From Caproicibacter sp002399225 (lineage in GTDB: Bacteria > Bacillota > Clostridia > Oscillospirales > Acutalibacteraceae): DNA of 16,273 nucleotides. Under the pieces are notes generated by a model. It saw only the letters and a program-made list of their open reading frames with translations, was not told the origin of the DNA and did no database searches. A program made the translations under genes and the position numbers. Positions 6,618 through 12,806 of this stretch are shown here, piece after piece. The stretch is from the NCBI GenBank assembly GCA_036756705.1, contig DAIOKN010000036.1, positions 1 through 16,273 on the forward strand. Reading direction: 5' to 3'. How positions within the stretch are numbered: the first letter of the stretch is position 1; the number at the start of each line of letters is the position of its first letter.

Positions 6618-6652
6618 AGGTGTCCGGGGTTCGAATCCCCGATGGTTCACCA
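6618..6652 (+). other. tRNA 3' fragment, probable attachment site (attL/attR)
   Basis: CGGGG (6625-6629), TTCGAAT (6630-6636) and CCCCG (6637-6641) make a perfect T arm, followed by ATGGTTC as the 3' acceptor strand, discriminator A and encoded CCA (6650-6652). No D arm, anticodon arm or 5' acceptor (expected GAACCAT) precedes it, so it is not a functional tRNA gene. This is the usual duplication left by tRNA-directed integrases. The tRNA identity cannot be read because the anticodon is absent. Confidence 0.85.
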
Positions 6653-6663
6653 AAGAAAAAAGA

Positions 6664-6720
6664 GGAAAAGCTGCATCAGATAACCGCAAATCGGTTGTTT
6701 GATGCAGCTTTTCCTTATAT
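6664..6720 (+). terminator. Terminator downstream of the former tRNA gene
   Basis: GGAAAAGCTGCATCA (6664-6678) pairs with TGATGCAGCTTTTCC (6700-6714), 15 bp without mismatch, with a small inner ACCG/CGGT stem and T-rich sequence beyond. It begins 12 bases after the tRNA CCA, as expected for the native tRNA terminator. Confidence 0.75.
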
Positions 6721-6817
6721 TTTTTAATTTTCAAATGTTGGTTCAAAACAGATTCGTTTCGAATCATATCCCACAGCGGCTGGCTGCTCCTTTTTAGAGT
6801 TCGCTGCTTCTGAGTAC

Positions 6818-6857
6818 GGAAAGCTCCGCCCGGGGATACCCCTGGGCGAAGCTTTCC
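6818..6857 (-). terminator. Hairpin after the PocR-domain gene
   Basis: GGAAAGCTCCGCCCGGGG and CCCCTGGGCGAAGCTTTCC form a long GC-rich hairpin with a 3-base loop just beyond the stop of the PocR gene. There is no T-run on the minus strand, so it may be a 3'-end stabiliser rather than a strict intrinsic terminator. Confidence 0.5.
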
Positions 6858-6876
6858 ATATCTGTTTTCTCTGCTT

Positions 6877-7908
6877 TTATGTGTTCGCCAGTTTTTGGCA
6901 GAGCCCATTAAGGCCTTCTGCAATTTTACTGATTTCGGAAATGTAGGACTTCAGCTTTTCCATGCTCGAAAGGTCTTTTTCCAACGCTTCGCTGGTCTTT
7001 AATACGTTCCCGTTCATTTCTTCCATAGAGTCGGAAACGCTGTCCAGAACATTTTGTGCGTCTTTGGACTTGTCTGCGTTATTGCCGGACAGAGTGTGCA
7101 GTTCCTGTGCGATGACGTCAAACCCTGTTCCGGGCGCTTCCGCGGCGACGATGGAAGCGTTAAAGCTGAGCAGTTCGGTCTGCATGGCGAGATCTTCAAT
7201 GAATTTTACAATGGAACCGGTCTTTTTCACGTCGTCCTGTGTCTTTTTCGATGAATTGAGAAGCTTGTTGAAATTGTCGCGCAACTGATTGACATGATCG
7301 GAGACAAGCTGAAGGGCCTGATTCGCGTCTTTAACTTTTTGGAACAGGCTCTGATAGGACTGAATCAACTGGGTCAGATAATCGGAAAGCGTCACCTTCT
7401 GATATCCGATATTGGAAAGGGTATTTGCAATCAGGTACAGCAGCTGCGCCGCGGCTTCAATTTGTTCTTTCGGCACAATCTTAATTTTTGCCAGGGCCTT
7501 TAAGTATTCATCCTCATCCACGCCGATTTCGCGCGCGATCCGCCGGAATTTTTCCGGGTCCGGCTTTTCCGGCAAAACCTGCCCGCCGACAAGCGAGCCA
7601 ACTTGTTTGCCCTGAACCATAATCGGCGCCGCAAAATCCATCAGCCCCGCATGGCAGTAGTATACGGAGGGCTTATGCGTCTCACCTGCCTTTTTTCCAC
7701 CTTCCAGGTCACAGTCGTTGCATCGGCGGTAACCCTCTTTGCTCCCCCGGGTCAGCTTGACACAGAAGTCGGTTGGATTGCTCAGCTTGGTAACGTCGTG
7801 GTTCAGGTCGACGGCGAGAGCCGCGACCCCGGTAGCCTTTGAGAAAGCGTCCTGAATTGTTTGCAGTGTGTTAAAGTCAATCACATCGGATAATTCAAAT
7901 TCTCTCAT
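6877..7908 (-). CDS. Soluble PocR-domain chemoreceptor-like protein
   Basis: This 343-residue protein has no signal peptide or membrane helix. Residues about 8-170 are a PocR sensory domain with the conserved cysteines C49, C63, C66 and C85 (GYRRCNDCDLEGG, YYCHAGLMDFAAPI) and VGSLVGGQVLP. A coiled-coil region (about 180-240) leads into a methyl-accepting signalling domain; the hairpin-tip region reads ELLSFNASIVAAEAPGTGFDVIAQEL, recognisable but divergent from the usual NLLALNAAIEAARAGE. PocR domains bind small ligands such as hydrocarbon derivatives, and the cysteines may hold a metal. It probably signals to CheA/CheW from the cytoplasm. The ATG at 7908 has GGGAG upstream, and the promoter matches the motility sigma factor. 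Confidence 0.88.
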   Translation of the reverse strand: MREFELSDVIDFNTLQTIQDAFSKATGVAALAVDLNHDVTKLSNPTDFCVKLTRGSKEGYRRCNDCDLEGGKKAGETHKPSVYYCHAGLMDFAAPIMVQGKQVGSLVGGQVLPEKPDPEKFRRIAREIGVDEDEYLKALAKIKIVPKEQIEAAAQLLYLIANTLSNIGYQKVTLSDYLTQLIQSYQSLFQKVKDANQALQLVSDHVNQLRDNFNKLLNSSKKTQDDVKKTGSIVKFIEDLAMQTELLSFNASIVAAEAPGTGFDVIAQELHTLSGNNADKSKDAQNVLDSVSDSMEEMNGNVLKTSEALEKDLSSMEKLKSYISEISKIAEGLNGLCQKLANT

Positions 7909-7945
7909 TATGCACTCCCATACATCAATTTTCCTTTTTATATTA

Positions 7946-7972
7946 TTATCGTCTTATCAGATCAAAAATTTA
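7946..7972 (-). promoter_or_regulatory. Sigma-28/SigD-type (motility) promoter for the PocR receptor
   Basis: On the minus strand TAAATTTT (7965-7972) and GACGATAA (7946-7953) match the FliA/SigD consensus TAAAGTTT/GCCGATAA with one mismatch each. The spacing between TAAA and the -10 is exactly 15. The start would fall near 7939, about 30 bases before the ATG. A sigmaA-like alternative, TTGATC-17-TATAAA (7960-7965, 7937-7942), overlaps it. Confidence 0.7.
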
Positions 7973-7989
7973 TAGTATTTGTAAAAATT

Positions 7990-8125
7990 AATTGTATATG
8001 AGCATAATATTAGCTTGTTATTCGCCACCTTCCGGCGCGGCAAGTCCGCGTCCATTCAATTTTCGGCCGGGCCGCAAGGGATGAATTGAAGCGGAGTCCG
8101 GCGGTCCATATTTTGTTCATAAAAA
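7990..8125. other. Gene-free stretch with a GC-rich dyad
   Basis: Between the PocR promoter and the hairpin at 8128 there is no gene. TCCGC (8045-8049) plus TTCAATT (8055-8061) pair with AATTGAA (8084-8090) plus GCGGA (8091-8095), with a bulge and a GC-rich loop, so RNA from either strand would be structured. TTGAAG (8086-8091) and TATTTT (8109-8114), 17 apart, could be a plus-strand promoter. No known riboswitch was recognised. Confidence 0.35.
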
Positions 8126-8158
8126 ATCCCATGAAACTTCAAACTGGTTTCATGGGGC
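8116..8158 (-). terminator. Minus-strand intrinsic terminator
   Basis: On the minus strand CCCATGAAAC and GTTTCATGGG form a perfect 10-bp stem with a 9-base loop followed by ATTTTTTA. No annotated minus-strand gene precedes it, which implies an unrecognised short transcript from the 8160-8420 region. Confidence 0.65.
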
Positions 8159-8320
8159 CGTCACAATTGTTCTGTATTCTAGAACTATTCCAAGTGAAAA
8201 GAAATACTGTATCAGACCTGCGGCAGGGACGGAATACCGGACCACAGGTCCGCAGACAAATTACAAGTGCCTCAGATGAGGTTTAGCATAAACTTTTTCA
8301 TAATACTCCTCTTTCCTGAA
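8159..8320. ncRNA. Possible small RNA or leader region with 9-codon ORF
   Basis: The region is bounded by a minus-strand terminator on its left (8116-8158) and a plus-strand terminator on its right (8321-8346). An internal dyad joins CTGCGG (near 8218) to CCGCAG (near 8250). On the minus strand GGAG precedes a 9-codon ORF, ATG 8301 to TGA 8272 (MKKFMLNLI). No known RNA family was recognised and the strand is not settled. Confidence 0.3.
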
Positions 8321-8346
8321 AGCCGCTCATATGAGCGGCTTTTTTC
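8321..8346 (+). terminator. Plus-strand intrinsic terminator
   Basis: AGCCGCTCAT and ATGAGCGGCT form a perfect 20-base palindromic stem followed by TTTTTT. No plus-strand gene precedes it, so it implies a short plus-strand transcript starting somewhere after 8115. A short loop must form by opening the centre of the palindrome. Confidence 0.65.
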
Positions 8347-8499
8347 CTGTGGGAAGCCTTTTGCCGGGCCGCGCATGTATTTGCATGCCGCTTTGAAAGA
8401 TGCAATGCGGAATTTTATTGCTCCGACTAAAATAATTCTAATATGGGATATATCAATTTCGAAATGATGTAGAATGTGTAAGTAAAATTGAAATGCGGA

Positions 8500-9354
8500 A
8501 TGGATGGGGATAATCGTTTGTTCAAGCGTTTGAAGTGGATATGGATCATGAGTCTATCCTGCGTCTTGGCGGGCTGCGGCTTTTTTGCAAATTCGCTTTT
8601 CTGTGCCAAATCGGTTCGGCCGGCAGACAGTAAGAAAAGCATTTGCGCTACGGTGAAAGAGAAAAAAGCATATTCTGTTCAGCCGGCCGCCTGTGCCCAA
8701 AAAAGAAAAGTTGCCTATCTGACTTTTGACGACGGACCGTCTGCCTTGACTCCGGAGCTGCTGGATGAATTAAATCAGAATCATGTCAAGGCAACATTTT
8801 TTGTTGTGGGATTAAACGCTGAAAAATACCCTGATACATTAAAGCAAATGACTCGTGACGGAGATGTAATCGGGGTGCATTCCTGGACTCATAACTATGC
8901 TTATATTTACAAAAACACAGAAAATTTTTTCACGGACTTTAATCAATTGAAAGTTTATATTAATCAATTGACGGGCATCTGTCCCAGCATATGCCGATTC
9001 CCCGGCGGAACCAATAATACCATTTGCCGCCGATATAACAGGAAACATATTATGCGCCGGATTGTTAGGCAGGTTCATGGAATGGGATTCCAATATTACG
9101 ACTGGAATGTCTCTTCCGGAGAAGCTTCTGCCGTTCCGCCGTCGGAAAGCGCCATTGTAACCAATGTGACCACTCAATGCCAGGATAAAAATACAGCTGT
9201 TATTTTGTTCCATGATACGGACAATAAGAATTATGTAAAGGCTGTCCCGCAGATCATTGTAAAATTGCGTTCGGAAGGATTTCTCTTTGAAACCCTTTCC
9301 CCGCACTCTCCGTCGGGGAAAGCACAGAAAGCCATGCAGTTTACGCCTACATAA
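8500..9354 (+). CDS. Polysaccharide deacetylase (NodB family), probable lipoprotein
   Basis: Numbered from TTG 8488 (four residues longer), all five NodB motifs are present: TFDDGPS with D81/D82, HSWTH with H131/H135 (metal site), RFPGG with R170, DW at 205-206, and FHD with H242. The enzyme should remove N-acetyl groups from peptidoglycan GlcNAc or a related wall polymer outside the cell. The N-terminus has basic residues (KRLK), a hydrophobic stretch and a lipobox LAGC, so lipid anchoring at that Cys is likely. The start is uncertain: ATG 8500 or TTG 8488, neither with a strong ribosome binding site. It appears to be monocistronic. The RRYNRKHIMRRIV insert is typical of Clostridial peptidoglycan deacetylases. 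Confidence 0.9.
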   Translation: MDGDNRLFKRLKWIWIMSLSCVLAGCGFFANSLFCAKSVRPADSKKSICATVKEKKAYSVQPAACAQKRKVAYLTFDDGPSALTPELLDELNQNHVKATFFVVGLNAEKYPDTLKQMTRDGDVIGVHSWTHNYAYIYKNTENFFTDFNQLKVYINQLTGICPSICRFPGGTNNTICRRYNRKHIMRRIVRQVHGMGFQYYDWNVSSGEASAVPPSESAIVTNVTTQCQDKNTAVILFHDTDNKNYVKAVPQIIVKLRSEGFLFETLSPHSPSGKAQKAMQFTPT

Positions 9355-9451
9355 TTTCAAAAGGCTGACAATTTGATAATCTTTTATTACGATCATAAGT
9401 AGCAATTTTGGCAAATTCTTGGATTTTCATGACGTATTTTATAAAAACTTG

Positions 9452-9480
9452 TTGACATTTTTCAATTATAGTGATAATAT
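9452..9480 (+). promoter_or_regulatory. SigmaA promoter of the ridA-cyuA-transporter operon
   Basis: TTGACA at 9452-9457 and TAATAT at 9475-9480 have a 17-base spacer, a near-consensus strong promoter 56 bases before the ridA ATG. The -10 is embedded in the operator-like dyad at 9471-9488. Confidence 0.8.
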
Positions 9481-9510
9481 ATTATTACAATGATAATAAA
9501 ATATTATTGA
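9471..9510 (+). promoter_or_regulatory. Two tandem operator-like dyads at the ridA promoter
   Basis: An 18-base dyad at 9471-9488 (ATAATATATTAT core, one mismatch in 9 bp) overlaps the -10. A second, ATAATA-AAA-TATTAT (9493-9507), lies over the transcript start. Both begin TGATAATA, 19 bases apart. The design suggests repression, probably by an unlinked regulator of sulfur/amino acid metabolism; the regulator is unknown. Confidence 0.5.
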
Positions 9511-9535
9511 GGCTATGATATGGAGGCAATTTAAA

Positions 9536-9928
9536 ATGAATGCAGTAACGATTCATACGGATAAGGCTCCCAAAGCGATCGGTCCTTATTCTCAAGCGAA
9601 GCAATTGGGCAAGCTCCTTTTCACATCTGGTCAATTACCGCTTGATCCGGTAACTGGTCAAATGGTAAGCGGCGGCATTGAAGAACAGACACGCCAGTCC
9701 ATTTTAAATACACAGTCGGTTCTGGCTCAGGCCGGCACCAGCTTGAAGCATGTGCTGAAAACAACCGTGTTGCTGAAGAACATGGATGATTTCGCGGCGA
9801 TGAACAAAGTTTATGCTGAATTTTTTACAGGTGATTATCCGGCCCGTTCAGCCGTTCAGGTAGCCAAGCTGCCGATGGATGCCATGGTTGAAATCGAAAT
9901 GGTTGCTTATCGGAGCGATATGGATTAA
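9536..9928 (+). CDS. ridA: RidA enamine/imine deaminase
   Basis: This 130-residue protein is a full-length member of the YjgF/YER057c/UK114 family, forming trimers with active sites between subunits. RidA hydrolyses reactive 2-aminoacrylate and related imines to keto acids and ammonia in the cytoplasm. The sequence shows the N-terminal KAPKAIGPYSQA segment, the QLPLDPVTGQMVSGGIEEQT loop, and the signature PARSAVQVAKLPMDAMVEIE with its catalytic Arg. The ATG at 9536 has GGAGG nine bases upstream; an upstream in-frame ATG at 9515 is in the leader. It is first in an operon with a cysteine-desulfidase-type enzyme that makes such intermediates, which explains its presence. Confidence 0.95.
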   Translation: MNAVTIHTDKAPKAIGPYSQAKQLGKLLFTSGQLPLDPVTGQMVSGGIEEQTRQSILNTQSVLAQAGTSLKHVLKTTVLLKNMDDFAAMNKVYAEFFTGDYPARSAVQVAKLPMDAMVEIEMVAYRSDMD

Positions 9929-10005
9929 GGCTAAAAACTCCGATTTGCGGCATTTTTTTAGATTAATAAATATAAGAATAGGAACAAGAAAGGACGTGTC
10001 AGGAA

Positions 10006-11298
10006 ATGGAGAAACAAAAAGTCATTGATGTTCTCAACAGTGAGATGGAATTGGCGACTGGATGTACGGAGCCTGCCGCCATCGCGTTCACCGCGGCCAC
10101 AGCTGCAAAGCATCTGAACGGGGCGAAAACTGAAAGCGTTCTGGTTCGGGCAAGCGGTAATATGATTAAGAATGCAATGGCAGCGGGCATCCCGGGGACA
10201 CCCTATCAGGGCATTGAATATGCCGCGGCGATCGGTGCAATGGGAGGAGATCCGGACAAAAAGCTTCAAGTAATCAGCGGAGTCGATTCCAGTGTGTATG
10301 CGGCGGCGGAAAAGCTGGTGGCCGCCCAAAAAGTCTCCGTTAAGTTAGCCGACGTCACGGAAAAGCTTTATGTCGACGTTACTGTGAAAGGCGGCCAAAA
10401 TACTGCGCGCGCGGTGATTTCAGGTTCCCATACCAATCTGGTATTGATTGAAGAAAATGGAAAAGCGGTTTTTCAACATTCAGCAGGCCAGCAGACTGAA
10501 GGAATTGGACCGGAGGAAATCAGCAGTCTGCTGTCTGTTGAAAAAATCTTTGAGTTTGTCAATGAAATTGATACGGAAAACGATCCTCTTGACATTATCA
10601 AAGAAAGCATATCCGTTAACACAGCAATTTCCCGGGAAGGCCTGATGAACGATTACGGCCTGAAAGTGGGAAAAAATACGAAGGATGAAATGGAAAAGGG
10701 CATCATTGGCAAAGACATGGTATCCTATGCGGTTAGTGTTACAACCGCGGGTGCTGACGCCCGCATGGCCGGCGCGCCGTTTGCCGTCGTTTCCAATTCC
10801 GGAAGCGGAAACCAGGGGATCACGGCGACCATGCCGGTTGTGGCTGTGGCAAAATGGAATCATGACAGTGAAGATAAAATGATTCGTGCCGTTACGCTGA
10901 GCAATCTGATTGCAATTTATATCAAGTCCAGATTCGGCCGCCTGTCTGCGCTGTGCGGCGCAACGGTGGCCGGAACCGGCGCAGCCTGCGGCATTACTTA
11001 TCTTTTGGGCGGTGATCTGAAAGCGGTCAGCTTTGCCATTCAGAATATGATAGGCAGCGTTACGGGAATGCTCTGCGACGGAGCGAAAGCAGACTGTTCT
11101 TTGAAGATTTACACCAGTATCAACATGGCTTTTCAGGCGGCTTTTATGGCCCTGAAAGGAATTCGTGTCCAAAAAACCGACGGCATTGTCGAAGACGATG
11201 TGGAAAAATCGATTGAGAATTTCGCTGTTTTAGGCAATCGGGGTTCTGTGGGTATGGATTCCCTGATTCTCAAAATGATGCTACAGAAAACAAAATAA
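10006..11298 (+). CDS. cyuA: L-cysteine desulfidase/L-serine dehydratase-like protein (UPF0597, CyuA family)
   Basis: This 430-residue member of the UPF0597/serine dehydratase alpha-like family has the normal length. The N-terminus carries ATGCTEPAAIA (C20), and the C-terminal half has SNSGSGNQGI (264-273), CGATVAGTGAACGI (C317, C328) and MLCDGAKADC (C357, C364). In the family three Cys bind a [4Fe-4S] cluster whose free iron acts on the substrate. Members convert L-cysteine to pyruvate, ammonia and sulfide through 2-aminoacrylate; serine activity is also possible. It follows ridA by 77 bases and precedes a symporter. The start has AAAGGA 12 bases upstream. Which substrate this protein prefers cannot be told from sequence; the gene symbol is by homology to E. 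coli. Confidence 0.85.
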   Translation: MEKQKVIDVLNSEMELATGCTEPAAIAFTAATAAKHLNGAKTESVLVRASGNMIKNAMAAGIPGTPYQGIEYAAAIGAMGGDPDKKLQVISGVDSSVYAAAEKLVAAQKVSVKLADVTEKLYVDVTVKGGQNTARAVISGSHTNLVLIEENGKAVFQHSAGQQTEGIGPEEISSLLSVEKIFEFVNEIDTENDPLDIIKESISVNTAISREGLMNDYGLKVGKNTKDEMEKGIIGKDMVSYAVSVTTAGADARMAGAPFAVVSNSGSGNQGITATMPVVAVAKWNHDSEDKMIRAVTLSNLIAIYIKSRFGRLSALCGATVAGTGAACGITYLLGGDLKAVSFAIQNMIGSVTGMLCDGAKADCSLKIYTSINMAFQAAFMALKGIRVQKTDGIVEDDVEKSIENFAVLGNRGSVGMDSLILKMMLQKTK

Positions 11299-11361
11299 GA
11301 TTTCTAATTTTTAGAAACATAATAACAATAAAAGAAAGGTTTCCCAAAAAGGGAGGGAAGA

Positions 11362-12549
11362 GTGTTGCATATGAAAAAGCTGTTTAACAGTTTGCCATTC
11401 AGGTTGTTGGTAGCTATCGTTTTGGGCATCTTGATTGGTTTGATCTCCAATGAAGCGTTTATGAATATTGTTGTCACTGTGAAGTATATTCTAGGTCAGA
11501 TTATTAACTTCTGCGTTCCGCTGATTATCATCGGATGTATTGCGCCTTCCATTACAAAGTTAGGTTCCAATGCTTCCCGCATGCTTGTGATAGCGTTGGT
11601 CCTGGCCTATGTTTCTTCCATCGGCGCGGCGTTCATGTCGATGGGTGCCGGATACGGAATCATCCCGCATTTGAACATTGTGAACAGTACGACAGGTCTG
11701 AGAACTCTGCCGAAGGTCATTTTTCAGCTTTCAATTCCGGAGATCATGTCGGTTATGAGCGCGCTGGTTTTTTCCATTTTCGTGGGGCTCGCAGCCGTTT
11801 GGACTAAATCAAAGACAACCATTCAGCTTTTGGATGAATTCCAAAATATTGTCTTGCAAATTGTCACGAAATTTGTTATTCCTATTCTTCCTTATTTTAT
11901 TGCCGCAACTTTTTGCTCCTTGTCTTATGAGGGAAGCATTACAAAACAAATTCCAATTTTCCTAAAGGTCATTGTTATCGTCATGGCGGGGCATTATATC
12001 TGGCTCACTTTGCTCTATAGTTTGGCCGGTGCCTATTCTAAGCAAAATCCTATCGAAGTAGTCAAATATTATGGGCCGGCTTACCTTACGGCGGTAGGGA
12101 CTATGTCGTCCGCCGCGACGCTGCCGGTTTCTCTTAAATGCGCACATAAATCCTCTGTTTTGCGCAGCGATATGGTCGATTTCGGAGTTCCGCTGTTTGC
12201 AAATGTGCATTTGTGTGGCTCGGTGCTGACAGAAGTGTTCTTTGTTATGACAATTTCCAAAGTCCTGTATGGCAAGTTGCCAGGCGTGGGCACGATGGTG
12301 TTGTTCTGCTTACTTCTCGGCATTTTTGCACTCGGGGCGCCTGGGGTACCTGGAGGTACGGTCATGGCATCCCTCGGGTTGATCACCGGTGTGCTTGGCT
12401 TCGACTCTACAGGAACGGCTCTGATGCTGGCAATTTTTGCGTTGCAAGATAGTTTTGGAACCGCCTGCAATGTTACGGGAGATGGGGCGTTGACCCTTAT
12501 CCTGACTTCTTATGCAAACCGTCATAATATCCAGGATACAGCTGCTTAA
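11362..12549 (+). CDS. DAACS-family (SLC1-like) amino acid:cation symporter
   Basis: This 395-residue inner-membrane protein has about 8 helices and two re-entrant hairpins. Family motifs are clear: GTMSSAATLPVS (serine-rich hairpin, residues near 240), APGVPGGTVMASLG (second hairpin) and the substrate/Na+ site segment ALQDSFGTACNVTGDGAL. The usual R-T-x-N-V of glutamate transporters is here FGTACNVTGD, so the substrate may not be acidic. The GTG start at 11362 has GGGAGG five bases upstream; TTG 11365 and ATG 11371 are alternatives. Last gene of the ridA-cyuA operon, so import of cysteine, cystine, serine or threonine is inferred. Confidence 0.9.
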   Translation: MLHMKKLFNSLPFRLLVAIVLGILIGLISNEAFMNIVVTVKYILGQIINFCVPLIIIGCIAPSITKLGSNASRMLVIALVLAYVSSIGAAFMSMGAGYGIIPHLNIVNSTTGLRTLPKVIFQLSIPEIMSVMSALVFSIFVGLAAVWTKSKTTIQLLDEFQNIVLQIVTKFVIPILPYFIAATFCSLSYEGSITKQIPIFLKVIVIVMAGHYIWLTLLYSLAGAYSKQNPIEVVKYYGPAYLTAVGTMSSAATLPVSLKCAHKSSVLRSDMVDFGVPLFANVHLCGSVLTEVFFVMTISKVLYGKLPGVGTMVLFCLLLGIFALGAPGVPGGTVMASLGLITGVLGFDSTGTALMLAIFALQDSFGTACNVTGDGALTLILTSYANRHNIQDTAA

Positions 12550-12662
12550 AAAGTTTACAGACCTCTTCACCGCGGAGCCGCTTTTTACGCTCAGTTTGCG
12601 CACGATTATTTGGAAGAGACTTCCACGGTCTGAAAAGGTCAAAGTCCCATGTTACTCTGACT

Positions 12663-12719
12663 GAAAACTGCCCGCAGAAGCTGGTATCGCAAAACCAGCT
12701 CTGCGGGCAGTTTTCTGCA
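12663..12719 (+). terminator. Terminator of the ridA-cyuA-transporter operon
   Basis: GAAAACTGCCCGCAGA pairs with TCTGCGGGCAGTTTTC, and inside it GCTGGT pairs with ACCAGC, giving a stem over 20 bp with a short loop and ending in TTTTC. It is symmetric enough to work in both directions. Confidence 0.8.
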
Positions 12720-12752
12720 AATTTCTGATGTCGGGACAAAAGGAATCACATA

Positions 12753-12786
12753 ACAGGCGCCCTTTCCGTTTGGAAAGGGCGCCTGT
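12753..12786 (-). terminator. Hairpin at the 3' end of the aminotransferase gene
   Basis: ACAGGCGCCCTTTCC and GGAAAGGGCGCCTGT form a perfect 15-bp stem with a 4-base loop, 21 bases beyond the aminotransferase stop. It lacks a T-run on either strand, so termination or 3'-end protection is assumed from position. Confidence 0.6.
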
Positions 12787-12806
12787 ACAAATGCCGCTTT
12801 TAATTG

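Larger units (their letters stand above)
1..6652. mobile_element. One end of an integrative element inserted at a tRNA gene
   Basis: This stretch carries ParA, ParB, a DUF2786 protein, an XRE repressor, secreted proteins typical of Clostridial conjugative or plasmid-like elements, and several small hypotheticals. It ends at 6618-6652 in the 3' third of a tRNA gene without the 5' part. Family knowledge: elements integrating at tRNA 3' ends leave a full tRNA at one end and a duplicated 3' fragment at the other. Inference: the element extends leftward beyond the window, where its complete tRNA, integrase and transfer genes should lie, since none are visible here. The exact right boundary is taken as the tRNA fragment. 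Confidence 0.7.

Noticed and set aside
6470..6652. Complete tRNA gene ending at 6652
   Set aside because: Only the T arm and 3' acceptor are present; no D arm, anticodon arm or GAACCAT 5' strand precedes them.
8839..9414. 191-codon minus-strand frame
   Set aside because: Antisense to the NodB deacetylase with its five motifs.
10480..11172. 230-codon minus-strand frame
   Set aside because: Antisense to the cyuA-family gene; no ribosome binding site or domain.
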